DNA from: JBNPEO01 sp050490315 | GTDB taxonomy: Bacteria > Actinomycetota > Actinomycetes > Actinomycetales > Micrococcaceae | Reading direction: 5' to 3' | Length of the DNA stretch: 64,000 bases | Assembly (NCBI RefSeq): GCF_050490315.1 | Contig: NZ_JBNPEO010000001.1 | Location: 620,001-684,000 of the forward strand | Shown here: positions 39,740 to 48,974 of the stretch, one piece after another | Numbering within the stretch: the stretch's first letter is position 1 | Layout of the letters: every line of letters starts with the position of its first letter | The notes under the pieces: generated by a model | Seen by the model: the letters and a program-made list of their open reading frames with translations, nothing else | The model's database searches: none | Told to the model about the DNA's origin: nothing | Translations under genes and position numbers: made by a program

Positions 39740-40599
39740 CAACTCCGCTCGCCGTCGATCCATGGAAGCCACGCGGGAAGATCCTGCGGGACACTCAGAG
39801 GGAAGTCCGGGTGGCGTTTTTCGAGGAAGGACTTCACACCTTCCACGGCGTCTTGGTGCGTGGGGAGTCCTGCAATGAGTCGTGAGTCCACACTGTGGGC
39901 TGTATATGGGGTTTCAAGGCCGCTGAGCCTGTTGAGCATTTGCTTGATCACGGCGTTGGACACTTCAGAAGTGTTCTTTATGAGGTCATGCGCCAGGTCA
40001 TTGGCGGCGCCAAGCACGTCTTCCGGCGCGTGCACCGAGGTCACTAGGCCGGCACTTAGGGCTTCCTCGGCGCCGAAGATGCGTCCCGTGAGCATCCAGT
40101 CTGAGGCCCGGGTGACGCCAACGAGCCGGGGCAGGTACCAGGTAGATCCGCCTTCGGGGAAGATGCCGCGGCGGCTGAAGGGGAAACCAAAACGGGAGTC
40201 GTGGGAGGCTAGGCGGAAATCGCACGAGAGAGTTATGGTCAGCCCGCCCCCGACGGCGATTCCTCGTAGCGCTGCGATCACCGGTTTGTTCATTCCATAG
40301 ATCGTTTTGGAGCACCGCCCTGCGGGCTCTTGCCAGTCGTCGCCTGCTGATTTTTCATTCACGTCAAAGCCGCCGCCGCTCAGATCGGCGCCAACACAAA
40401 AGTCTTTACCGGCGGCGGTGAGGATTACGACGAAAACTTCGGGGTCGGCGTCGGCTGCTTTGAAGGCGTGCTCTAGCTCGCTGGCCATGGTTAGGGTATA
40501 TCCATTGTGGGCTTCTGGCCGGTTCAGGGTCAGCGTTGCAATACGCTCCGTGACCTCATAAGTGATGGAGGAGTATGGTGCCGAAATCTCTGTAGTCAT
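39739..40599 (-). CDS. Enoyl-CoA hydratase/isomerase (crotonase family)
   Basis: A 286-residue crotonase. The oxyanion-hole motifs are DFCVGADLSGGG and ALRGIAVGGGLTITLSCDFRLAS, and the second-shell Glu region is FSRRGIFPEGGSTWYLPRLVG, with GR-IFGAEEALSAGLVTSV downstream. Such enzymes hydrate trans-2-enoyl-CoA or shift double bonds; the exact reaction is not certain. ATG 40599 begins the protein (MTTEISAPYSSITYEV); a longer frame adds eleven residues across the leader. It is the first gene of the leftward arm and is coupled to the TetR gene. Confidence 0.9.
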   Translation of the reverse strand: MTTEISAPYSSITYEVTERIATLTLNRPEAHNGYTLTMASELEHAFKAADADPEVFVVILTAAGKDFCVGADLSGGGFDVNEKSAGDDWQEPAGRCSKTIYGMNKPVIAALRGIAVGGGLTITLSCDFRLASHDSRFGFPFSRRGIFPEGGSTWYLPRLVGVTRASDWMLTGRIFGAEEALSAGLVTSVHAPEDVLGAANDLAHDLIKNTSEVSNAVIKQMLNRLSGLETPYTAHSVDSRLIAGLPTHQDAVEGVKSFLEKRHPDFPLSVPQDLPAWLPWIDGERS

Positions 40600-40637
40600 G
40601 GGCAGCCTTCCGGGCCGAGGGGAAAAGTTCAAGACGG

Positions 40638-40658
40638 CTATTGACGTGCTGTCAATAG
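40638..40658. promoter_or_regulatory. Candidate TetR operator in the divergent acyl-CoA promoter
   Basis: CTATTGAC-N5-GTCAATAG, an exact 8-5-8 inverted repeat. It contains a -35 for each direction: TTGACG rightward (40641) and TTGACA leftward. Rightward, CACTAT at 40664-40669 lies 17 bases from TTGACG and about seven bases before the ATG of the dehydrogenase, implying a leaderless or near-leaderless message. Repressor binding would block both arms. Confidence 0.75.
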
Positions 40659-40676
40659 TCTTGCACTATTGGCGGT

Positions 40677-41849
40677 ATGTCAATAACTCCGACGTCGTCA
40701 GCATGGATCGATGAAGATCTCCGCGATGTAGCCGAGCTGGCCGCAACGTTTTTCGTCAAAGAGGTAGCCCCGCTCGAGGAGAAGTTCAAAGCCCAAGGAT
40801 TCCCGGACAAAGCACTCTATGCCAGAGCAGGGGAGCTGGGACTCTCCGGTATGTCCATTCCTGAGGAATACGGTGGCGGCGGTGGCACCTTCGCTAACCT
40901 CGCCGTGCTCCTCCAAGAGCAAACTACTGCAGGCGCCGGCAGCCTCGGGTTCGCCGTGAGTGAAGGCATTGTGGCCCACTATCTCTTGGCCTACGCCAGT
41001 GAAGAACAGAAAAAACGTTGGCTGCCCAAAATCTGCAGCGGCGAATGGGTGGGCGCCATCGCCATGACCGAGCCAGGCACCGGATCCGACCTGCAGGCGA
41101 TCACCACCAAAGCCGTTCGCGAGGGTGACGAGTACGTTATCAGCGGATCCAAGATTTTCATCTCGAACGGTCAGCTGTGTGATCTGGTGATCATCGCCGC
41201 CAAAACCGATACCAGTCAGGGCGCCAAGGGAATCTCACTTTTGGTAGCAGAGGTTGGCGACAACCCACCCGGGTTCAACCGCGGCCGCAAACTCGCCAAG
41301 CTGGGCCTGAAAGGCCAAGACACTTCGGAACTGTACTTCGACGGACTCCGGGTCCCAGCCGAAAACATCCTGGGTACCGAGAAAAATGGCAGCCGGGAAG
41401 GTCAGGGCTTCTATCAATTAATGACCCAGCTTCCACAAGAACGGCTGATTACGGCCATCCTGGCCCAAGCCATCAGCGAAGCAGCGGTTGCGGCAACGCT
41501 TGACTACACCAAAACCCGTGAAGCCTTTGGCAAACCACTTTTTGAACTCCAAAACACCCGTTTTGAACTCGCCGAATGCGCCACTATCACCCGCGTAAAC
41601 CGGGTTTTCCTCGATGACTGTATAACCCGGCACACCACCGGCGGCCTCGATGCGGCCACCGCGTCAATGGCCAAGTACTGGATCACTGACAAAACTTCCG
41701 AGGTAGTGGACCGTTGCCTACAACTCTTTGGCGGCTACGGGTACTCCACCGAGTACCCCATTGCCGAAATGTACGCCGACAACCGGGTGCTGCGGATTCT
41801 CGCCGGCGCCAACGAAGTTATGAAGGAACTCATCGCCCGCTCGCTGTGA
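40677..41849 (+). CDS. Acyl-CoA dehydrogenase, long-chain type
   Basis: A 390-residue FAD enzyme making trans-2-enoyl-CoA. The signatures are AIAMTEPGTGSDLQAI and QLFGGYGYSTEYPIAEMYADNRVLRILAGANEVMKELIARSL in two blocks. The usual catalytic Glu position near the C-terminus (YEGT in medium-chain enzymes) is occupied by Ala here; instead the Glu in LPQERL, about residue 255, matches the base used by long-chain and isovaleryl-CoA dehydrogenases. Electrons would go to ETF (genes at 56983-58749). ATG 40677 lies a few bases from the predicted transcript start, with no Shine-Dalgarno. First gene of the rightward arm. Confidence 0.93.
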   Translation: MSITPTSSAWIDEDLRDVAELAATFFVKEVAPLEEKFKAQGFPDKALYARAGELGLSGMSIPEEYGGGGGTFANLAVLLQEQTTAGAGSLGFAVSEGIVAHYLLAYASEEQKKRWLPKICSGEWVGAIAMTEPGTGSDLQAITTKAVREGDEYVISGSKIFISNGQLCDLVIIAAKTDTSQGAKGISLLVAEVGDNPPGFNRGRKLAKLGLKGQDTSELYFDGLRVPAENILGTEKNGSREGQGFYQLMTQLPQERLITAILAQAISEAAVAATLDYTKTREAFGKPLFELQNTRFELAECATITRVNRVFLDDCITRHTTGGLDAATASMAKYWITDKTSEVVDRCLQLFGGYGYSTEYPIAEMYADNRVLRILAGANEVMKELIARSL

Positions 41850-41865
41850 TGTGGAAGGAAAACCC

Positions 41866-43089
41866 ATGAGTGAAACAACGCCGCCAGAAGCCTACGTATT
41901 TGATGCAGTCCGTACCCCGCGAGGACGCGGCAAAAAGGGATCGCTCCACGGGACTAAACCCATTGACCTCGTGGTGGGGCTGATCAACGCCCTGAGGGAA
42001 CGGAACCCGGGCCTTGACGAAACTCTGATTGATGACCTCATTCTGGGAGTTGTCTCACCCGTAGGGGACCAAGGCGCAGTCATTGCCCGGACCGCCGTGC
42101 TAGCTGCTGGGTTGCCTGACACGGTGGGCGGCGTTCAAGTCAACAGGTTCTGCGCCTCCGGATTGGAAGCTGTAAACATTGCGGCTCAAAAGGTTCGTTC
42201 CGGGTGGGATCAGCTGATCATTGCCGGTGGCGTTGAGTCTATGTCTCGCGTACCGATCGGTTCCGACGGCGGAGCCTGGGCTATGGACCCTGCCACCAAC
42301 TACGATGCTTACTTTGTTCCGCAGGGCATCGGTGCCGACTTGATCGCCACCATGGAGGGGTTCACCCGCGAGGACGTTGATGCGTACGCGGTGCGCTCGC
42401 AGAAGCTCGCCGCCCAGGCCTGGGCAGAGGGCCGCTTTGCGAACTCAGTGGTCCCAGTCAGGGACCAAAACGGCTTACTGGTGTTGGACCATGACGAGCA
42501 CATGCGCCCTGAATCCACTCCCGAATCTCAGGCCGCATTGCGGCCGGCGTTTGAGGTGATGGGCTCGGCTGGTGGCTTTGACGCCGTCGCACTTCAAAAG
42601 TTCCACCACGTGGAGTCGATTGATCACGTGCACACTGCCGGTAATTCCTCGGGAATTGTCGACGGCGCTGCGCTGGTTCTGATGGGCAGCGCGGAAGTTG
42701 GGGAGCGGCTAGGTCTTAAGCCGCGAGGGCGGATTGTGGCCACCGCAACGTCCGGCGCCGACCCCACGATTATGCTCACGGGCCCCACTCCGGCTACCAA
42801 AAAACTCCTTGCGAAGGCAGGCCTCGGTGTGGAGGACATTGACCTGTTCGAGATCAACGAGGCCTTCGCGTCTGTCGTCTTGAAGTACCAAAAGGACTTG
42901 GGTATTCCGGACGAGCAGCTCAACGTCAACGGTGGTGCCATCGCCATGGGTCACCCGCTCGGTGCCACGGGGGCGATGATTCTGGGCACTGTGCTGGATG
43001 AGCTGGAACGGACTAACAAACGACGCGCGGTGGTCACCCTGTGCATCGGCGGCGGTATGGGCGTGGCAACTCTGGTGGAGAGGATTTAG
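41866..43089 (+). CDS. Acetyl-CoA acyltransferase (thiolase)
   Basis: A 407-residue thiolase. The nucleophilic Cys is in VQVNRFCASGLEAVNIAAQ (about residue 93), the NEAFA motif carries the substrate-site Asn/Glu, GGAIAMGHPLGATGA holds the His, and CIGGGMGVATLVERI holds the second Cys. It cleaves 3-ketoacyl-CoA with CoA. ATG 41866 has gtggaaggaaa in front; a GTG at 41851 would overlap the ribosome site. Length fits FadA/PaaJ-type thiolases of actinobacteria. It sits between the acyl-CoA dehydrogenase and the bifunctional hydratase-dehydrogenase, five bases before the latter's ATG. Confidence 0.94.
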   Translation: MSETTPPEAYVFDAVRTPRGRGKKGSLHGTKPIDLVVGLINALRERNPGLDETLIDDLILGVVSPVGDQGAVIARTAVLAAGLPDTVGGVQVNRFCASGLEAVNIAAQKVRSGWDQLIIAGGVESMSRVPIGSDGGAWAMDPATNYDAYFVPQGIGADLIATMEGFTREDVDAYAVRSQKLAAQAWAEGRFANSVVPVRDQNGLLVLDHDEHMRPESTPESQAALRPAFEVMGSAGGFDAVALQKFHHVESIDHVHTAGNSSGIVDGAALVLMGSAEVGERLGLKPRGRIVATATSGADPTIMLTGPTPATKKLLAKAGLGVEDIDLFEINEAFASVVLKYQKDLGIPDEQLNVNGGAIAMGHPLGATGAMILGTVLDELERTNKRRAVVTLCIGGGMGVATLVERI

Positions 43090-43094
43090 GGGCG

Positions 43095-45311
43095 ATGGCA
43101 AACGAGACTGCGAACTCAAAGACCGTGAACCAAATGACCGTGAACCAAGAAACAGGCATGATGATCCGCTGGGCGCAAGATGCCGACGGTGTAGTGGTCC
43201 TGACCATGGACGATCCCCAGCAATCCGCGAACACCATGAATGCCGATTACGTCGCTTCGATGCAGTCGGTAGTGGACAGGCTGCTTGCCGAAAAGGAAAA
43301 CGTGAAAGGCGTGATCCTCACTTCGGCCAAAAAGACGTTCTTCGCCGGCGGTGATTTGAGAGACCTGGTGGCAGCCACCAAGGACGATGCACAGCGCATT
43401 GCTGATCTCGGCCGGCAAATAAAGCAACAGCTGAGGACTCTGGAAACCCTGGGTGTGCCGGTGGTGGCTGCCATCAACGGTGCTGCCCTCGGTGGTGGTC
43501 TCGAAATCGCATTGGCCACGCATTACCGGGTGGTGGCTAACACTCGAGGAACCGTACTTGGTTTGCCAGAAGTCACCCTGGGTCTGTTGCCTGGCGGCGG
43601 CGGAATTGTGCGCACCGTCCGGCTAATGGGGATCCAAGAAGCTGTCACCAAGCTCTTGCTGCAGGGCCAAAAGTACAAGCCAGCACAGGCTCTCGAACTG
43701 GGTTTGGTTCATAACGTAGTGGATACCGTGGAGGAGCTCATCCCGGCTGCCAAAGCATGGATTGCCTCCCATCCTGAGTCCTCGCAGCCGTGGGACGTTA
43801 AGGGCTACAAGATTCCTGGTGGAACCCCCTCCTCCCCGGCTTTCGCTGCGAATCTTCCGTCCTTCCCAGCGAATCTGCGCAAGCAACTCAAGGGTGCAAA
43901 TTATCCGGCACCGCGGGCTATTCTGGCCGCAGCAGTTGAAAGCACGCAAGTGGACTTTGAGACGGCCCAAGAGATCGAAGGCCGCTACTTCGTTGAGCTG
44001 GTCACGGGGCAAGTCTCCACCAACATGATCAAGGCATTCTTCTTTGACATGGCCAGCATCAATTCAGGTCTGAGCCGCCCCGAAGGCTTCCCCCAGCGCA
44101 CCGCTACCAAGGTGGCAGTTCTGGGTGCCGGGATGATGGGTGCCGGTATCGCCTACGTTTGTGCCAAGGCGGGCATCGAGGTGATGCTCAAGGATGTTTC
44201 ACTCGAAGCAGCCCAGCGTGGCAAGGCGTACTCGCAGGCCATCACAGAAGAGGCTGTGTCCCGGGGCCGGTCCACCCAAGAGCAGGCCACCACGTTGCTG
44301 GACCGAATTACCCCCACCACTCAGGCCACTGATCTTGCCGGTTGTGATCTGGTGATCGAGGCAGTGTTTGAGAACGTCAATGTGAAACAAGTTGCGTTCC
44401 AAGAAATCCAGGACATTGTTGCTCCGGATGCCCTCTTAGGCTCCAACACGTCTAGTTTGCCCATTTCCTCGCTCGCTGAGGGAGTGAATGAAGCTAAGAA
44501 CTTTATTGGGCTGCACTTCTTCTCCCCAGTGGACAAGATGCCACTCTTGGAGATCATCGCTGGCACGGAGACCTCGGATGAATCCCTGGCTAGGGCGTTC
44601 GACCTCGCCCAGCAAATCGGCAAAACCCCGATTGTGGTCAACGATTCGCGTGGATTTTTTACCAGCCGGGTGATCGGGACGTTTATGAATGAGGCCATCG
44701 CCATGTTGGGTGAAGGCGTCGCGGCGTCTTCGATTGAACAGGCGGGTCTGCAAGCAGGCTACCCGGCGGCACCACTGCAACTCTCCGATGAACTCAACCT
44801 GACTTTGATGTCCAAGATCCAGAAGGAAACCAAGGCTGGGCTCGAAGCCGACAACGGCCAGCAGAAGTACCGTCACCACGCTGCGTACAACATCGTGGAC
44901 AAGATGATCGAGGAGTTCGGCCGCAAGGGAAAACTCGCCGGTGCAGGCTTCTATGACTATGCGGACGGCCACCGAACCGGCCTGTGGTCAGGGCTCAAGG
45001 AAAACTTTGGTGGCACAGCCCAGATTCCGTTTGAGGACATCAAGGAGCGGATGCTTTTCGCGGAATCGCTGGAGACTGTTCGGTGCCTGGACGAGGGTGT
45101 TCTGCGTAGTGCCGAGGACGCCAACATTGGCTCGCTGCTGGGTATTGGTTTCCCCGCATGGACTGGCGGTGTGCTTCAGTACATCAACGGTTACGACGGC
45201 GGATTGCCAGGTTTTGTGGCTAGGTCCCGTGAGCTTGCTGCCCGTTACGGTGAGCAATTCGAACCGCCGGCGTCGCTGGTGGAAAAGGCCGAGAACGGCG
45301 GCCACTACTGA
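43095..45311 (+). CDS. Bifunctional enoyl-CoA hydratase / 3-hydroxyacyl-CoA dehydrogenase (FadB type)
   Basis: A 738-residue fusion. Residues about 20-300 are a crotonase (KTFFAGGDLRDL; VVAAINGAALGGGLEIALATHYRVV; GLPEVTLGLLPGGGG). Residues from about 335 are the dehydrogenase: Rossmann motif VAVLGAGMMGAGIAYVCAKAG, then SNTSSLPI, GLHFFSPVDKMPLLEII and the C-terminal domain with SRGFFTSRVIGTFMNEAIAML. It performs the hydration and oxidation steps of beta-oxidation. The N-terminus has a short imperfect repeat (KTVNQMTVNQE); ATG 43095 gives this extra 21 residues and the internal ATGs near 43158 are possible alternatives. TGATG overlap with the next gene. Confidence 0.94.
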   Translation: MANETANSKTVNQMTVNQETGMMIRWAQDADGVVVLTMDDPQQSANTMNADYVASMQSVVDRLLAEKENVKGVILTSAKKTFFAGGDLRDLVAATKDDAQRIADLGRQIKQQLRTLETLGVPVVAAINGAALGGGLEIALATHYRVVANTRGTVLGLPEVTLGLLPGGGGIVRTVRLMGIQEAVTKLLLQGQKYKPAQALELGLVHNVVDTVEELIPAAKAWIASHPESSQPWDVKGYKIPGGTPSSPAFAANLPSFPANLRKQLKGANYPAPRAILAAAVESTQVDFETAQEIEGRYFVELVTGQVSTNMIKAFFFDMASINSGLSRPEGFPQRTATKVAVLGAGMMGAGIAYVCAKAGIEVMLKDVSLEAAQRGKAYSQAITEEAVSRGRSTQEQATTLLDRITPTTQATDLAGCDLVIEAVFENVNVKQVAFQEIQDIVAPDALLGSNTSSLPISSLAEGVNEAKNFIGLHFFSPVDKMPLLEIIAGTETSDESLARAFDLAQQIGKTPIVVNDSRGFFTSRVIGTFMNEAIAMLGEGVAASSIEQAGLQAGYPAAPLQLSDELNLTLMSKIQKETKAGLEADNGQQKYRHHAAYNIVDKMIEEFGRKGKLAGAGFYDYADGHRTGLWSGLKENFGGTAQIPFEDIKERMLFAESLETVRCLDEGVLRSAEDANIGSLLGIGFPAWTGGVLQYINGYDGGLPGFVARSRELAARYGEQFEPPASLVEKAENGGHY

Positions 45312-46180
45312 TGCGCCTGGTGCCTGAGCCTGCCGGCGGTGTGTTTGACCGCGAGTGGAAAGCGTTCTCGGTGACGCGGGATAAAAACCCGGAAGTCGCC
45401 GTCGTGCAGTTGCTTGGCCCTGGCCGCGGCAACATGATGGGGCAGGACTTTTGGGCTGGGCTGCCGCAAATTTTTGCCGCGCTCGATGCCGATACCTCGG
45501 TTCGCGCTGTGGTTCTCGCCGGTCAAGGTAAGCACTTCAGCACGGGCCTTGATGTTCAGGGCGTACTGGGGCCGTGGCTTGCTGGCATAGGTGGGGGACC
45601 AACATCCACAGCGGCGGATCGCAGCGGGTTCTTGGCTTTGGTCAGCACACTCCAAGCCAGTATCACTTCGGTGGCTGTGTGCCGGAAACCAGTGATTGCA
45701 GCAGTATCCGGCTGGTGCATTGGTGGCGGAGTTGACCTGATTAGCGCGGCAGATGTGCGGGTGGCATCCCAAGACGCCAAATTCAGCATTCGCGAAGCAC
45801 GGCTGGCGATCGTCGCCGACGTTGGTAGCTTGCAACGCCTGCGCGGCATCATCGGTGAAGGCCACTTAAGGGAGTTGGCACTAACAGCCAAAGACTTTGA
45901 CGCTGCCCATGCCGAAAAGATCGGCCTGGTCAACGAGGTTCTGGGGACACCCGAGGAAGCACTGGCTGCCGCCATCCAGATGGCCGGGGAGATCGCGGCT
46001 AACTCGCCGCTAGCCGTGGCCGGAACCAAAGCCGTGCTCAACGAGGATCGTGAAGAACACATTGCCCGGGGACTGCGTCACGTGGCGCTTTGGAATAGTT
46101 CATTTATTCACAGCGAAGACTTGCTAGAAGCCGTTCAAGCCATGGGGGAGGGGCGCTCAGCAAGGTTCACAGGTCACTAG
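45311..46180 (+). CDS. Crotonase family protein, probable delta3,5-delta2,4-dienoyl-CoA isomerase
   Basis: A 289-residue crotonase. KHFSTGLDVQG and AVCRKPVIAAVSGWCIGGGVDLISAADVRVAS are the oxyanion-hole regions. The segment FSIREARLAIVADVGSLQRLRGIIG closely resembles the dienoyl-CoA isomerase pattern (KEVDVGLAADVGTLQRLPK as I recall it), including the Asp of ADVG that marks this activity. This enzyme handles intermediates from fatty acids with double bonds at odd positions. ATG 45311 overlaps the fadB stop. A plain hydratase cannot be excluded. A small 6-4-6 palindrome (GCCAAA-N4-TTTGGC) starts on its stop codon. Confidence 0.85.
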   Translation: MRLVPEPAGGVFDREWKAFSVTRDKNPEVAVVQLLGPGRGNMMGQDFWAGLPQIFAALDADTSVRAVVLAGQGKHFSTGLDVQGVLGPWLAGIGGGPTSTAADRSGFLALVSTLQASITSVAVCRKPVIAAVSGWCIGGGVDLISAADVRVASQDAKFSIREARLAIVADVGSLQRLRGIIGEGHLRELALTAKDFDAAHAEKIGLVNEVLGTPEEALAAAIQMAGEIAANSPLAVAGTKAVLNEDREEHIARGLRHVALWNSSFIHSEDLLEAVQAMGEGRSARFTGH

Positions 46181-46195
46181 CCAAAATCATTTGGC
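46180..46195. repeat. 6-4-6 palindrome before the acyl-CoA ligase gene
   Basis: GCCAAA-ATCA-TTTGGC beginning at the last base of the previous stop codon. Could be a weak hairpin or a protein site in the 59-base gap before the ligase gene. Confidence 0.35.
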
Positions 46196-46239
46196 ACTCC
46201 CGCCACAAAGAATCAGCGTCGATTTCTTAAGGAGCCGCA

Positions 46240-47796
46240 ATGTATCTCACTCAAGGCCTTCATCGTTCACTTCAGGCAGACCCCAACGGTATTGCCACCA
46301 TTTACAAGGACCGTTCCCGGACCTACGCCGAGCATGCCGATAGGATCGCCCGCTTTGCTGGAGCTTTGCGGCAGCTCAACGTCCAGCCGGAGGACCGGGT
46401 GGCAATGCTCTCGCTCAATAGCGACCGCTACGCCGAGTATCTTCTGTCTGTGCCGTGGGCTGGTGCGGCAGTTAACCCGGTGAGCATTCGGTGGAGCCCC
46501 ACCGAGATTGCGTATTCTCTCAACGATTCCGGCACCAAGGTTTTGTTGATCGACGATGCGTTTCTCCCCATGGCCCAGTCCTTGAAGGAAAAAACCCCGG
46601 GACTGGAAACCTTGATCCACTGTGGTGATGGACCCACCCCGGAAGGCATGCTCTCCTATGAACAACTCGTGGCCCAGAATGAACCAGTCGAGGATGCATA
46701 CCGGCGCGGGGATGACCTTGCTGGGGTCTTCTACACGGGTGGCACCACGGGATTCCCCAAGGGGGTGATGCTCAGCCACACGAACTTTGTTACCTCCGGC
46801 TTGGGCACCGTTGCCACGAGTGAATTGTTGTTCGCAGGAGCCACATTCTTGCACGCGGCGCCGATGTTCCACTTGGCTGACCTTGCCGCGTGGTGCGGCC
46901 TCACGATCTTGGGCGGCACTCACGTGATGGTTCCGTTCTTCGAACCAACCTCCGTATTCCAAGCAATCGAGAAGCACCGGCCCACCGACGTTTTGCTGGT
47001 ACCCACCATGATCCAGATCCTCACCGACCATCCCGATGCCGGGAACTACGATCTGTCCTCAATGCAGCGCATGCTCTACGGTGGTGCATCTATTTCTGAA
47101 GGTGTTTTGAAACGGACCATGGAGCGTTTCCCAGGTGTGCGGATGACTCAGGCTTACGGGCAGACGGAGGCCGCGCCCGTGATCACCCTATTGCTGCCGG
47201 ACGACCACCACGGCGACGCTCTGCGCTCGGGAGGCCGTGCAGCACCGCACTGCCAAGTCGCGGTATTGGGCGCGGACGGCACGGAACTTCCCAGCGGTGA
47301 AGTGGGCGAGATCTGTGCCCGCGGTGCCAACGTGATGCTCGGCTACTGGAATAACCCCGAACAGACTGCCGCGGCCCTCCAAGATGGGTGGCTGCACACC
47401 GGGGACCTTGGCTACCTTGATGCCCAAGGATTTGTGTACGTGGTGGACAGACTCAAGGACATGATCATCACCGGCGGCGAAAACGTGTACTCAGCCGAGG
47501 TAGAGAACGCGCTGAGCAAGCATCCCGCCGTCGCGTCCTCTGCAGTCATTGGTGTGCCGGATGAACGCTTTGGGGAGCGGGTGCACGCAGTGGTGATTTT
47601 GGCGCCGGACGCAGCACCTACCGTGGAGGAACTCCAGGCCCACTGCCGCGAACACATTGCCGGCTATAAGGTTCCTCGCAGCTTCGCATTCCCTGAATCC
47701 ATGCCGATGTCAGGTGCCGGAAAGATCCTCAAGCGGGACTTGCGCGAAACGTACGCACGGGAAAAAGCCGCAGCCTCAGACGGCGAACAAGGATAA
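46240..47796 (+). CDS. Fatty acyl-CoA ligase (AMP-binding family)
   Basis: A 518-residue acyl-adenylate enzyme that activates a carboxylic acid with ATP and CoA. The phosphate loop is FYTGGTTGFPKGVMLSHTN (about residue 165), followed by YGQTEAAPV (about residue 306), the hinge YVVDRLKDMIITGGENVYSAEVE and the catalytic Lys of GAGKILKRDLRETY near the C-terminus. The substrate cannot be read from sequence; length and motifs suit medium/long-chain or branched acids. Start ATG 46240 has aaggag eight bases upstream. It probably supplies the acyl-CoA for the enzymes encoded around it. Confidence 0.93.
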   Translation: MYLTQGLHRSLQADPNGIATIYKDRSRTYAEHADRIARFAGALRQLNVQPEDRVAMLSLNSDRYAEYLLSVPWAGAAVNPVSIRWSPTEIAYSLNDSGTKVLLIDDAFLPMAQSLKEKTPGLETLIHCGDGPTPEGMLSYEQLVAQNEPVEDAYRRGDDLAGVFYTGGTTGFPKGVMLSHTNFVTSGLGTVATSELLFAGATFLHAAPMFHLADLAAWCGLTILGGTHVMVPFFEPTSVFQAIEKHRPTDVLLVPTMIQILTDHPDAGNYDLSSMQRMLYGGASISEGVLKRTMERFPGVRMTQAYGQTEAAPVITLLLPDDHHGDALRSGGRAAPHCQVAVLGADGTELPSGEVGEICARGANVMLGYWNNPEQTAAALQDGWLHTGDLGYLDAQGFVYVVDRLKDMIITGGENVYSAEVENALSKHPAVASSAVIGVPDERFGERVHAVVILAPDAAPTVEELQAHCREHIAGYKVPRSFAFPESMPMSGAGKILKRDLRETYAREKAAASDGEQG

Positions 47797-47798
47797 TA

Positions 47799-48974
47799 AT
47801 GTCAGGACCCTTGCAGGGTGTGAAAGTGGTGGAGCTTGCGGCGCTGGGACCAGCGCCGCACGCTGCCATGATGCTTGCGGACATGGGAGCAGACGTGGTC
47901 CGCATCGTGGGCCCGGCACCTTTTATTGGAGGGTACGACGTCGATACTCATCTCCAGCGCGGACGCACCACTGTGCGGGCGGACCTGAAAGACCACGCCG
48001 CGCTCGCGAAGGTGCGTTCACTCATCAACGAGGCCGATGTACTACTCGAGGGCTTCCGGCCAGGCACCACCGAGCGTTTGGGTTTGGGGCCGGCAGAGTT
48101 CTTGGAGGGAAATCCGCGACTCATCTACGCCAGGATGACCGGCTGGGGTCAGTCCGGGCCGCTGGCTGCCAGGGCCGGGCATGACATCAACTATCTGGCC
48201 CTCAGCGGTGCGCTCAACGCCGTTGGTCCCGCCGAGCATCCCGTCCCGCCGCTAAATCTGGTGGGGGACTTTGGTGCGGGATCCATGCTGGTCCTCACCG
48301 GCATTTTGGCGGCACTTGTGGAGCGGGAATATTCCGGCATGGGGCAAGTGGTGGACGCGGCCATGCTGGACGGAATAGGTATGCTCTCGCAACTGATTTT
48401 GGAGCTGCGCTCGGTGGGGATGTGGACTGACACCCGTGGCAGTAACCTCTTGGACGGGGCAGCCCCTTACTACCGCTGCTACCGGTGTGCGGACGGACAA
48501 TTTGTTGCTGTGGGCGCCATTGAAGACCCCTTTTATGCTGAGCTGTTGTCTGGTTTGGGGCTTCGTGAGCAGGCTGCAGGGAGCCGAGAACCCATAAGCA
48601 GCGCAGAACCAACAGGATCCGTCCCTGAACGCATCAACCCGGCCAATTGGCCGCTCATCACCGAACTGTTCGCCCAGGCTTTTGCCCAGCGCAGCCGGGA
48701 CGAATGGGACAAACTGTTCCGGGATACTGATGCGTGTGTCACCCCCGTGTTGAGCTTTGGCGAGGCCGCCCTCACACCACAAGTGGTGGCCCGCGAGACT
48801 CTCCACGGCGACGGCGCGAATATTGTTGCCGCAGCTGCCCCACGATTCTCCCGGACGCCGTCGGCCGTTCAAGTTCCAGAGACCCGAGCCACAGAATCCC
48901 CCGTCTCAGAAATTTCAGCCACAGAAACTGGGGTCACTTTAGAGGATGTGTTAAAGCAATGGCAGAGGAAATGA
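47799..48974 (+). CDS. CaiB/BaiF family protein, probable alpha-methylacyl-CoA racemase
   Basis: A 391-residue member of the CoA-transferase III fold. It matches alpha-methylacyl-CoA racemases: LQGVKVVELAALGPAPHAAMMLADMGADVVRI, HLQRGRTTVRADLK, LLEGFRPGTTERLGLGP, MTGWGQSGPLAARAGHDINYLALSGALNAVG with the catalytic His, and LVGDFGAGSMLVLTGILAAL with the catalytic Asp. These enzymes invert the 2-methyl carbon of branched acyl-CoAs so that S-specific dehydrogenases can act. ATG 47799 is two bases past the ligase stop. The C-terminal 40 residues are Thr/Glu-rich and look non-conserved. A CoA transferase activity is less likely. Confidence 0.88.
   Translation: MSGPLQGVKVVELAALGPAPHAAMMLADMGADVVRIVGPAPFIGGYDVDTHLQRGRTTVRADLKDHAALAKVRSLINEADVLLEGFRPGTTERLGLGPAEFLEGNPRLIYARMTGWGQSGPLAARAGHDINYLALSGALNAVGPAEHPVPPLNLVGDFGAGSMLVLTGILAALVEREYSGMGQVVDAAMLDGIGMLSQLILELRSVGMWTDTRGSNLLDGAAPYYRCYRCADGQFVAVGAIEDPFYAELLSGLGLREQAAGSREPISSAEPTGSVPERINPANWPLITELFAQAFAQRSRDEWDKLFRDTDACVTPVLSFGEAALTPQVVARETLHGDGANIVAAAAPRFSRTPSAVQVPETRATESPVSEISATETGVTLEDVLKQWQRK

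Noticed and set aside
39557..40300. 247-codon plus-strand frame across the TetR and hydratase genes
   Set aside because: Spans two well-supported minus-strand genes and shows no motif.
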